DNA of 11,213 bases from Treponema sp. (lineage in GTDB: Bacteria; Spirochaetota; Spirochaetia; Treponematales; Breznakiellaceae): contig JAITLF010000327.1 of NCBI GenBank assembly GCA_031278025.1, forward strand, positions 1-11,213, in the 5' to 3' direction. Positions 1 to 5,693 of this stretch are shown in pieces (positions within the stretch are counted from its first letter, which is position 1; each line of letters opens with the position of its first letter). The translations under genes were made by a program, and so were the position numbers. The notes under the pieces were generated by a model that saw only the letters and a list, made by a program, of their open reading frames with translations, was not told the DNA's origin and made no database searches.

Positions 1-35
1 TGAGACTGTCGAATTAATCCGTCAATAGGCAAAAA

Positions 36-51
36 CTACTATATATGGTGT
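36..51. promoter_or_regulatory. NrdR-box-like palindrome (pair member 1)
   Basis: ctactatatatggtgt matches 13 of 16 positions of the general NrdR-box pattern acactatatatagtgt. It starts 32 bp from the second box, close to the three-helical-turn spacing known for tandem NrdR operators. The controlled gene, if any, would lie left of the window or be absent. Confidence 0.5.
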
Positions 52-67
52 GTTAAAGGTAATTGAT

Positions 68-83
68 ACGCTATATATAGTGT
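68..83. promoter_or_regulatory. NrdR-box-like palindrome (pair member 2)
   Basis: acgctatatatagtgt matches 15 of 16 positions of acactatatatagtgt, which is better than either box in front of nrdR in this window. It lies inside the inverted-repeat-bounded element at 2-118. No convincing -35/-10 pair was found around it on either strand. Confidence 0.55.
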
Positions 84-118
84 CTTAAACCCTTCCGAAA
101 CACTTTTTCGACAGTCTC

Positions 119-376
119 GTTAGGATGCGCTTTAGCCTCCAGGGGATAGCGGCCTGATCCGTAGTTGTAGTCCGCGATGTCCAGCGCGTCCAGGCAAGGG
201 CTGGTGGCGGTATCCGCCATTTTAGAATTAGTGGCTCTATTCATAAAGCTACCCGCCATCGAAGTCATCAGGTTGAACATTGTGCTGCTCATGTTGCCAA
301 CCTTCTTTTCATTGAAACCGCCGCCTGCTTCATATATGCTTTTGCCGCTGGCGGACATATAAATAATCATCCACAT
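119..376 (-). pseudogene. GH2 glycoside hydrolase (beta-galactosidase-like) internal fragment
   Basis: The minus-strand reading contains SPCLDALDIADYNYGSGRYP followed by KAHPN, the highly conserved GH2 stretch of the type 'LDALDIAGYNYGxxRYxxxGKxHPNR' found in the TIM-barrel domain of beta-galactosidase/glucuronidase-type enzymes. Only about 80 residues remain of a family whose members are usually 600-1000 aa. The C-terminal side stops exactly at the inverted repeat of the element at 2-118, and the open frame runs on into it for a short meaningless tail. The N-terminal side stops near 370, where the transposase remnant begins. Both ends are lost, so the fragment cannot be active. It shows that a polysaccharide-degrading gene once stood here or was carried in by a mobile element. 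Confidence 0.7.
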
Positions 377-941
377 TCCTCCAGATATTCCATCTCCCCT
401 ATGGTTCCGTATGCCCGGTCGACGATAATCAGGTCGCCTTTCCCAAAACTCTCAAAATTACTGAGCTTCTCTCCCGTCTTCGCATCGGTAAGCCGCATTT
501 CCTTCATCCCCAGGTCAAACAAGGCGACACAATAATGCAGGCGAAAATCGGTTTTTGAACTGCCGTACACCGATTCATCGCTGGCATCTACCAGATATAC
601 CCCCTTCCCCTCTAGCCATCCCGGTCTTTCTACCAGCATCTGGCTCTCCCGACACAGATTCTCGCATAGCCATCTCAACCAGCGGACTCTTCGAGTCCGA
701 CCACACTATTACACAGACGGGTATATAGAGCCTTCTTGGTCAGGTGACAGATCTCACTCATGCGTAACAATGCCGAAGTATTCTCAAAGGATTTTCTTTC
801 GGCCAAATACAGAGAAATGAGTTTCAGAAGAAGCTCCGGTGTTTTAATTTCCCGTGCTCGCTGTAAAGCGCCCAGTTCCCTCGCTTTTTCTCTCCAAAGC
901 TCCGGTAGTATCGCCGCTAGAGCTTCGAGGGAAGGTTGAGG
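367..941 (-). pseudogene. IS4-type DDE transposase, 5' part, frameshifted and truncated
   Basis: Two reading frames together give the first half of an IS4-family transposase. The upstream frame (about 941-677) encodes an N-terminal domain with 'SLEALAAILPELW', 'RELGALQRAREIKTPELLLK' and 'LTKKALYTRLCN', and ends at a TGA at 677-675. The second frame continues from about 690 with RWLCENLCRES, then YLVDASD (likely first catalytic Asp) and DLIIVDRAYG (likely second catalytic Asp), and ends with EYLEECG and a TGA at 369-367. The final catalytic Glu region is missing. The shift near 680-715 is a -1 change without a slippery run, so decay is more likely than programmed frameshifting. There is no start codon: the reading begins directly at the stop codon of nrdG, so the 5' end is also lost. 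Confidence 0.75.
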
Positions 942-1679
942 TTACGGCGCCCGCTCTGGTTCAATACCCTTTTTGCCGGCTTCCCGCGCTTTACGGGCTA
1001 GGGCGGCGGTTTCTTCCGGCCCCGGCGCGTCCAGGCTGTCCCAGGCCGGGTCCAGGCAGTTTCCGGGCCTGAAGGCCCTGAAATGCCAGGGGGCGTCGTC
1101 AACCAGGGCGGCCATTGCCGGGATTTCTTCCGGCTTCAGATAGTGGTTGGGGAGGACGAGGCTGCGGAACTCGTGGTCTATTCCGGAAGCGTGAATCAGG
1201 GCGGCGCTTTTTGCTAACGCCTCCCCAATCTCTAACGGCGCCGCAGAATGCGCCGCACTCTGCGGCGCGAGGTTCCCGTACCGTTCCGGGGGCAGCTTTA
1301 GGTCTAAGGCGATATAATCGGGCCGGCTTTCTTCCCGGCAAAAGAGGCGTTCCAGCGCGCCGGGGTTCATCCCGTTGGTGTCCAGCTTTACCGGAAGCCC
1401 CAGGGCCTTGATGCGCCGGATAATGTCCCCCAGGTCGGCGTGGACCGTGGGTTCCCCGCCGCTTACGACCACGCCGCCCAAAACGGAACGGCGTTTCAAA
1501 ATATGATCCAGGGCCTCCCCGGCGGTACAGAGGCCCGTCATCCCGGCCATGCCGCCGGGGATGACAAGCTCCCGGTTCTGGCACCAGGGGCAACGCAGGG
1601 TGCATCCCGGAAAAAACAGCGCCGCCGCCACTTTCCCGGGATAATCAACCAGGCTTGTCTTACGAAGAAGCACGCGCAT
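942..1679 (-). CDS. nrdG: Anaerobic ribonucleotide reductase activating protein (radical SAM)
   Basis: This is a 245-aa radical SAM enzyme that would cleave S-adenosylmethionine to place the radical on the glycine of the class III ribonucleotide reductase. The [4Fe-4S] motif CTLRCPWC (C26, C30, C33) follows the typical opening 'TSLVDYPGKVAAALFFPGC', and the SAM-binding SGGEPT is at residues 71-76. It resembles the longer NrdG type that starts with 'KTSLxDYPG', not the short E. coli type. The ATG at 1679 fits the family start; a TTG two codons upstream is possible. I see no good ribosome binding site, so it may rely on translation of the gene 54 bp upstream. It is last in the operon, and its stop codon directly abuts a transposase remnant, so any native terminator seems to have been lost. 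Confidence 0.92.
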   Translation of the reverse strand: MRVLLRKTSLVDYPGKVAAALFFPGCTLRCPWCQNRELVIPGGMAGMTGLCTAGEALDHILKRRSVLGGVVVSGGEPTVHADLGDIIRRIKALGLPVKLDTNGMNPGALERLFCREESRPDYIALDLKLPPERYGNLAPQSAAHSAAPLEIGEALAKSAALIHASGIDHEFRSLVLPNHYLKPEEIPAMAALVDDAPWHFRAFRPGNCLDPAWDSLDAPGPEETAALARKAREAGKKGIEPERAP

Positions 1680-1733
1680 GGGCAATGCTTTTCATGGGTG
1701 TTTTTACGCTCGAAAGAAGTACCGCGTACATAC

Positions 1734-2228
1734 TCACCCCGCCGCCAAACCGCGTATGCTCCCCGCGTCACGGGCGCGGCCCAGCTCCTGTCCGTCTCCG
1801 GCAAGGAGTATCGCCGTGGGGGTGGAAAAGACCTGCCGCCGTACCGCCTCCGCCATGCCGGCCTCCGTATCGGCGTTTACCAGGTCCACGGGAATACCCA
1901 AACGGGTTGCCGCAGCCTTAGCCCCCGGGCAGGCCGGGCAGGAGGGGCGCACAAACAGCAGGAGCCGTCCCCCGCCTTCATCTGGGGCAGCCGCCGTCTC
2001 CCCAGGCGATGCCGCGGCCTCCGCCCCGGCTGCCGCGATTTGTTCTTCAGCGGGAAGGCAGAAGGGTTTCCGCTCCCCGTATTCTTCCCGCTTTCCCCGG
2101 TTCCAGTTCCGCACAGACCGGTAGTACCCGACGATACGGCTATATACTTCCGCCTGAGTTCCTTCCGCCTGGGAAAGATCCTTCCGGGCCGCTTCCAACT
2201 CCCGTTCGATGTCTTCAAGATTCCGCAT
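1734..2228 (-). CDS. Separate glycyl-radical subunit of class III RNR fused to a glutaredoxin/NrdH-like domain
   Basis: This 164-aa protein has three parts. Residues 1-24 are a charged, probably coiled-coil helix. Residues 26-55 (EVYSRIVGYYRSVRNWNRGK and onwards) match the C-terminal glycyl-radical loop of NrdD, with Gly34 the expected radical site. After an Ala/Glu/Pro-rich linker (about 58-85) comes a redoxin domain with a CPAC active site (C97, C100) and a cis-proline motif STPT (P137). The ATG at 2228 is preceded by a perfect AAGGAG six bases upstream. An in-frame TTG at 2315 would only add a repeat-encoded LDGII leader, so I reject it. In most bacteria the glycine is on NrdD itself; here nrdD upstream lacks it, so this protein should be required for activity. 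The redoxin domain is the likely electron donor, as some class III enzymes use thioredoxin- or glutaredoxin-type reductants. Function of the fusion is inferred. Confidence 0.8.
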   Translation of the reverse strand: MRNLEDIERELEAARKDLSQAEGTQAEVYSRIVGYYRSVRNWNRGKREEYGERKPFCLPAEEQIAAAGAEAAASPGETAAAPDEGGGRLLLFVRPSCPACPGAKAAATRLGIPVDLVNADTEAGMAEAVRRQVFSTPTAILLAGDGQELGRARDAGSIRGLAAG

Positions 2229-2234
2229 GATTTT

Positions 2235-2240
2235 CTCCTT
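2235..2240 (-). promoter_or_regulatory. Strong ribosome binding site deciding the start of the glycyl-radical/redoxin gene
   Basis: AAGGAG on the minus strand sits six bases before the ATG at 2228. It argues that the small gene is translated independently and is not the product of a frameshift from nrdD. Confidence 0.7.
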
Positions 2241-2246
2241 AAATTG

Positions 2247-2326
2247 ATCCGTCAAAGTTATTCCGTCCAAAGTTATTCCATCCAAAATTATTCCATCCAA
2301 AATTATTCCATCCAAAATTATTCCAT
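2247..2326. repeat. 15-bp tandem repeat between nrdD and the glycyl-radical gene
   Basis: Units of ttattccatccaaaa (plus strand) start at 2258, 2273, 2288 and 2303, with a partial unit at 2318-2326 and a decayed one at 2247-2257. The nrdD stop codon lies inside the last partial unit, so the repeat supplies the codons for Met-Glu-stop. On the minus strand one frame stays open (LDGII repeats) and joins the downstream gene in frame. The unit length is a multiple of three, so copy-number change would not alter frame. Confidence 0.85.
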
Positions 2327-4402
2327 CACGGCCAGCGCCGCGCGGCGTTCTGTTTCCAGTTCCGCTATTTTCTGTTTCAGCTTTTCTTCCGTATCCTGTT
2401 TACACCGGGGACAGGTGAAGTGTTCCCCCCGCAGGTAGCCGTGAACCGGGCATACCGAAAACGTGGGGGAAATCGTGAAGTAGGGGATACGGTAGGTATG
2501 GGCTATGGCCTTAACCAGCGCCCGGCAGGAGCGCCAGTCTTCAATGGCTTCCCCCAAAAACACGTGGAACACCGTACCGCCGGTATAGGCGGCCTGAAGT
2601 TCCTCCTGTAAATCCAGGGCGTCGAAAATATCTTCGGTCTCCATAACCGGCAGCTGGGTGGAATTGGTGTAGTAGGGCGCTCCGGCTGAACGGCCGCCGG
2701 CTAAACGGCCGCCAGCCGTAATGATGCGGGGGTACCGCTCCTTGTCGTGCTTCGCCAGACGGTAGGAGGTTGACTCCGCGGGAGTGGCCTCCAGGTTGAA
2801 AAGCTCCCCGGTCTCCTCCTGGAAATCCGCCAGCTTGTCCCGCATGAAGCGCAGCGCCGAAAGGGCAAAAGCCCGGCCCCGTTCCGTGGATATCGCCGCG
2901 TCTTTCCCCAGGAAATTGAGGAGGCACTCGTTCATCCCCACCAGGCCTATGGTGTTGAAGTGGTTGTCCAGGCTCGAAAGGTACCGTTTGGTGTAGGGGA
3001 AAAGGCCAGAGTCCAGCAGCCGGTTCACCGCTTTCCGCTTGATGACCAGGCTCTCTTTAGCCAGGTTCATAAGGCGGCTGAGGCGGGCAAAGAAATCCGC
3101 CTCGCCCTCGGCAAGGTAGCCGATACGGGGAAGATTGATGGTTACGACCCCTATGGAGCCGGTGAGTTCATCGGACCCGAAAAGGCCGCCCCCCCGCTTG
3201 CGGAGTTCCCGCTTATCCAGCTGAAGGCGGCAGCACATGGACCTGACATCCGTCGGGTTAAGGTCGGAGTTGACGAAATTTTGAAAATAGGGCGTGCCGT
3301 ACCGGGCAGTCATCTCGAAAAGGAGGCGGGTGTTTTCGCTTTCCCAGTCAAAATCCGCGGTGATGTTGTACGTCGGGATGGGGTACTGAAAGCCCCGGCC
3401 TTCGGCGTCCCCGTCCAGCATGAGTTCGATGAAGATGCGGTTTACCCGGTCGAGTTCTTCCTTACAGTCCCCATAGGTAAAGGCCGTTTCTTTTCCGCCG
3501 ACCATGGCCTTCTTGTCCCGCAGATCCGCCGGAACGGCCCAGTCCAGGGTGATATTGGTGAACGGCGCCTGGCTGCCCCAGCGGCTTGGGGTGTTTACCC
3601 CAAAGATGAAACTTTGAAGGCACTGTTTGACTTCCCGGTCGGAAAGCTCGTCGGCCTTTACAAAGGGGGCGATGTAGGTGTCGAAGGAGCTGAACGCCTG
3701 GGCGCCGGCCCATTCGTTCTGGAGGCAGCCCAGGAAATTCACCGCCTGCTGCATCAGGGTGGAAAGGTGCTTGGCAGGCTTGCTGGTGATCTTGTCCCGT
3801 ACCCCGCCAAGGCCCTCGGCGATGAGCTGCCTGAGGGACCAGCCCGCACAGTACCCGGAGAACATGGAAAGATCGTGGATGTGGAAATCCGCGTTCCGGT
3901 GGGCTTCGGCGATTTCCGGAGGATAGATGTTTTTCAGCCAGTAATGGGCGGTAATGCTCCCGGAATTGTGAAGGATAAGCCCGCCCAGGGAATAGTTGAC
4001 GTTGGCGTTCTCATTTACCCGCCAATCGGACTGCCCAAGGTACCCGTCCATGGTAGAGTCTATGTCCAGCATGAGTTTTTGCGCGTCCCGCATGGCCTCG
4101 TGTTTGGCCCGGTAGAGGATGTACGCCTTGGCAACCGCGGTTTCCCTGGCCTCGACAAGAGCGGTTTCCACCAAATCCTGAATCTCCTCTATGGCAGGGA
4201 TAGAGTTGGGATGCCGCCCCGCCATGAGAGCCTCGATCTTTTCCTCGGTTGCCCGGGTTATGCGTTCCGCCCGTTGCGCAAAGGGGATTGCGCCGTCCTC
4301 CGCGCCGCCCGCGGCTTTAAGGGCCTTGAGTACCGCGTTGTAAATCTTGGCGCGATCATAGGGCGCCACCTCTCCGGATCGTTTGACGACCTGTTTAATC
4401 AT
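2318..4402 (-). CDS. nrdD: Anaerobic ribonucleoside-triphosphate reductase large chain, lacking its glycyl-radical loop
   Basis: This 694-aa chain is the catalytic part of class III ribonucleotide reductase, which makes deoxyribonucleotides without oxygen. Residues 1-100 are an ATP-cone allosteric domain (IKQVVKRSGEVAPYDRAKI). The barrel follows, with YCAGWSL (C185) and SMCCRL (C390/C391) as candidate catalytic cysteines, the finger loop GSIGVVTINLPRIGYLA (415-431), and PYYTNSTQLP (577-586). A zinc-binding motif CPVHG...CPRC (C651, H654, C664, C667) closes the domain. In other NrdDs the glycyl-radical loop follows within a few residues; here the chain ends in a helix (KLKQKIAELETERRAALAV) and stops. 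The loop is on the next gene. A 15-bp in-frame duplication (2684-2713) lengthens the segment just before PYYTNSTQLP. The start overlaps the nrdR stop by four bases (ATGA), indicating translational coupling. Confidence 0.95.
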   Translation of the reverse strand: MIKQVVKRSGEVAPYDRAKIYNAVLKALKAAGGAEDGAIPFAQRAERITRATEEKIEALMAGRHPNSIPAIEEIQDLVETALVEARETAVAKAYILYRAKHEAMRDAQKLMLDIDSTMDGYLGQSDWRVNENANVNYSLGGLILHNSGSITAHYWLKNIYPPEIAEAHRNADFHIHDLSMFSGYCAGWSLRQLIAEGLGGVRDKITSKPAKHLSTLMQQAVNFLGCLQNEWAGAQAFSSFDTYIAPFVKADELSDREVKQCLQSFIFGVNTPSRWGSQAPFTNITLDWAVPADLRDKKAMVGGKETAFTYGDCKEELDRVNRIFIELMLDGDAEGRGFQYPIPTYNITADFDWESENTRLLFEMTARYGTPYFQNFVNSDLNPTDVRSMCCRLQLDKRELRKRGGGLFGSDELTGSIGVVTINLPRIGYLAEGEADFFARLSRLMNLAKESLVIKRKAVNRLLDSGLFPYTKRYLSSLDNHFNTIGLVGMNECLLNFLGKDAAISTERGRAFALSALRFMRDKLADFQEETGELFNLEATPAESTSYRLAKHDKERYPRIITAGGRLAGGRSAGAPYYTNSTQLPVMETEDIFDALDLQEELQAAYTGGTVFHVFLGEAIEDWRSCRALVKAIAHTYRIPYFTISPTFSVCPVHGYLRGEHFTCPRCKQDTEEKLKQKIAELETERRAALAVME
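2684..2713. repeat. 15-bp direct repeat inside nrdD
   Basis: ggctgaacggccgcc (2684-2698) is followed directly by ggctaaacggccgcc (2699-2713), one mismatch apart. It encodes the repetitive GGRLAGGRSAG stretch just before the conserved PYYTNSTQLP of NrdD, where the family normally has a shorter connection. Confidence 0.75.
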
Positions 4403-4863
4403 AGGATATCTCCCCCCATCTTCTGAATCTCCCGTATAAATTCATCCATGTTTTCAAAATGACGGTACACCGAGGCGAACCGTATATAGGCCACTTTATC
4501 CAGGGTCTTTAGTTTTTCCAAAACCAAATCCCCTATAGCAGCCGTGGCTATCTCGTGATTGATCTTCCCCTGCATGACGGCGGCATCCTCCACCTCGTTC
4601 ACCAGGCGTTCTATGCTCATCTGGGACACCGCGCGCTTCTCCAAAGCCCGCTGAACGCCCCGTTCAACCTTGAGCCGGTCAAAAGGCTCCCGGCGCCCGT
4701 TCTTCTTGATCACCATGAACTGCTTGTCTTCAATTCGTTCATAGCTGGTAAACCGGTATCCGCAGCCGTTACATTCCCGCCGCCTGCGTATGGCCGCCCC
4801 GTTGGCCAGGGTCCGGGACTCAACTACCTTATCGTCAAAATTACCGCAATGTGGACATCGCAT
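4399..4863 (-). CDS. nrdR: Transcriptional repressor NrdR
   Basis: This 154-aa protein has the standard NrdR length and layout. A zinc ribbon at the N-terminus uses C3, C6, C31 and C34 (MRCPHC ... CNGCGYRF), with the basic RRRREC DNA-contact stretch at 26-31. The ATP-cone domain (about 49-139; VIKKNGRREPFDRLKVERGV) senses ATP/dATP. NrdR represses ribonucleotide reductase genes by binding paired palindromic boxes when dATP is abundant. It is the first gene of the nrd operon and overlaps the nrdD start by four bases. Two NrdR boxes lie in its own promoter, so autoregulation is expected. The ATG at 4863 has only a weak Shine-Dalgarno-like AAGAG close to it. Confidence 0.97.
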   Translation of the reverse strand: MRCPHCGNFDDKVVESRTLANGAAIRRRRECNGCGYRFTSYERIEDKQFMVIKKNGRREPFDRLKVERGVQRALEKRAVSQMSIERLVNEVEDAAVMQGKINHEIATAAIGDLVLEKLKTLDKVAYIRFASVYRHFENMDEFIREIQKMGGDIL

Positions 4864-4880
4864 AAGCTCTTGTTTAACCT

Positions 4881-4896
4881 ACCCCGTATATAGCGT
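4881..4896. promoter_or_regulatory. Proximal NrdR box of the nrdR-nrdD operon
   Basis: accccgtatatagcgt matches about 12 of 16 positions of acactatatatagtgt. It lies just downstream of the proposed -10 element and overlaps the expected transcription start, 18 bp before the nrdR start codon. Confidence 0.75.
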
Positions 4897-4903
4897 TTGT
4901 GCA

Positions 4904-4932
4904 ACTATACTACGCTATATGTTGTGCTACAA
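4904..4932 (-). promoter_or_regulatory. Likely sigma-70 promoter of the nrd operon
   Basis: On the minus strand TTGTAG (4932-4927) and TATAGT (4909-4904) are separated by 17 bp. The distal NrdR box fills the spacer and the proximal box covers the start site, an arrangement that would let NrdR block RNA polymerase. Confidence 0.6.
4912..4927. promoter_or_regulatory. Distal NrdR box of the nrdR-nrdD operon
   Basis: acgctatatgttgtgc matches about 12 of 16 positions of the NrdR pattern. It starts exactly 31 bp from the proximal box, the three-turn spacing typical of tandem NrdR operators. Confidence 0.75.
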
Positions 4933-4937
4933 GAGGT

Positions 4938-5079
4938 GATGACGAATTTTGCGAAAAAACAGTATGAGGGGAGGCTTCCACCCGTAAGGTGCGGTATCCG
5001 CCGTCCGCTCAGGGTGCGTAACCGCCGGGCAGCTTCTTTGACGGTGCAGGCCCCCAACGGTGAAAGTATCACGGAGTAA
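4938..5079 (+). CDS. Possible 46-aa peptide divergent from nrdR (doubtful)
   Basis: An ATG at 4938 preceded by AGAGG opens a short frame rich in Arg and Pro (MTNFAKKQYEGRLPPVRCG at the start). It is the only plausible coding stretch between the NrdR operator and the dead reductase copy. The spacing between the AGAGG and the ATG is too short for a good ribosome site, and I recognise no family. It could equally be noncoding leader sequence. I found no riboswitch or RNA gene that I know in 4933-5170. Confidence 0.2.
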
Positions 5080-5100
5080 CCACAAAAGACGAAAAACCTC

Positions 5101-5129
5101 TTGACAAACCATAAGCGCCCGAATAACCT
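5101..5129 (+). promoter_or_regulatory. Weak promoter candidate facing the reductase copies
   Basis: A perfect TTGACA (5101-5106) is followed 17 bp later by taacct, a poor -10. It would transcribe the dead copy, the repeat array and the live reductase. Only the -35 is convincing. Confidence 0.25.
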
Positions 5130-5174
5130 AGTAAAAAGATGGGAATTATATGCGTGTGGGCGCAAATACGTTAG

Positions 5175-5487
5175 GGGCAAACAAAGCGTAAAGGAGAAGC
5201 GGCATTTTGCGGCCTGGCGAATTGCCCGGTAAATAAAATCGCGGGTTCCGAAAAGGCCCGCGAAATAACCGAAACCGGCGCCTTCCTCAGGCAGCCCAGC
5301 CGGGTTGCCACGCCCTTTGGAAACGGAGCGGGGGAACTCCCCGTAGAGGCGGGACGCTGCCGCCTGATTGTTTCCCTCGGCTGCCCCTGAGCGCCCCGGC
5401 AGCTCATCGCCTTCAGCCTGCCCGGAGTGGAAAAGGCTATCGGCATAGGGAGAGCGGGGCCCCGGACCGCTAAGGGCGCGGCAGCCG
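5175..5487 (+). pseudogene. Dead N-terminal copy of a glutathionyl-hydroquinone reductase
   Basis: One plus-strand frame contains GAFLRQPSRVATPFGNGAGE, then LPVEAGRCRLIVSLGCP, then a stop, then APRQLIAFSLPGVEKA. It lines up without gaps with residues 17-70 of the intact reductase at 5694, roughly 60% identical by eye. The TGA at 5388-5390 stands where the intact copy has the TGG for Trp in the CPWA active site. There is no ATG, GTG or TTG between the in-frame TAG at 5172 and the homology, and the similarity fades where the 21-bp repeat array begins. The C-terminal two thirds are absent. The divergence suggests an old paralogue and not a recent duplication. Confidence 0.75.
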
Positions 5488-5640
5488 TTTTACAGGCGCC
5501 TTTGCGGCGCATAAAGGCGCCTTTGCGGTTGATAAAGGCGCCTTTGCGGGTCATAAAGGCGCCTTTGCGGTTGATAAAGGCGCCTTTGCGGTTGATAAAG
5601 GCGCCTTTGCGGGTCATAAAGGCGGCTTTGCAAGTTCCAG
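5488..5640. repeat. Seven-unit 21-bp tandem array with internal palindromes
   Basis: The core ggcgcc starts at 5495, 5516, 5537, 5558, 5579, 5600 and 5621 (the last is ggcggc), an exact 21-bp period. Most units contain the perfect dyad aaaggcgccttt, so single-stranded DNA or RNA could form a row of small hairpins. The variable part after tttgcg alternates between gttgat, ggtcat and gcgcat. All three frames stay open in places, which creates artificial repeat proteins on both strands. The array lies 53 bp before the start of the intact reductase. Confidence 0.9.
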
Positions 5641-5693
5641 GCCTGGGTCTGCTAACGGCGGCGGCAGGCCCGCGTTTATAAGGAGGAGAATCT

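Larger units (their letters stand above)
2..118. mobile_element. 117-bp MITE-like element with 12-bp terminal inverted repeats
   Basis: The first bases (2-13, gagactgtcgaa) are the exact reverse complement of 107-118. The inner edge of the right repeat coincides with the point where the neighbouring GH2 protein homology stops (after His-Pro-Asn), which shows that the repeat marks an inserted unit. The interior is AT-rich, encodes no protein of its own, and contains two NrdR-box-like palindromes. A target-site duplication cannot be tested because only one base lies to its left. It may be a MITE or the solo end of a deleted insertion sequence. Confidence 0.6.

Noticed and set aside
675..715. 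Programmed -1 frameshift in the IS4 transposase
   Set aside because: There is no A-rich slippery run, and the gene also lacks its start codon and C-terminus, so it is simply decayed.
2300..2400. Programmed frameshift joining nrdD to the glycyl-radical gene
   Set aside because: The small gene lies in the -1 frame and the overlap is open for some distance, but I see no slippery heptamer and no obvious stimulatory stem, while the small gene has an excellent ribosome site.
1440..2438. 332-aa plus-strand open frame
   Set aside because: It runs antisense across three minus-strand features and includes the translated 15-bp repeat; no protein family is visible.
2960..4426. 488-aa plus-strand open frame
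   Set aside because: It is antisense to nrdD and its sequence mirrors the codon bias of that gene; it has no recognisable motifs.
4933..5170. Riboswitch or small RNA gene upstream of the reductase region
   Set aside because: I compared it by eye with SRP RNA, ZTP, glycine, SAM, TPP and cobalamin signatures. A ccgccgggca stretch recalls the ZTP motif, but the rest of that motif and a purine or folate gene are missing.
5388..5390. TGA recoded as selenocysteine or tryptophan in the reductase copy
   Set aside because: The TGA replaces Trp and not the catalytic Cys, the intact copy uses TGG, there is no start codon, and the C-terminal part is missing. Decay explains all of this.
5488..5640. CRISPR-like array
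   Set aside because: The 21-bp period leaves no room for unique spacers, the variable part has only three versions, and there are no cas genes.
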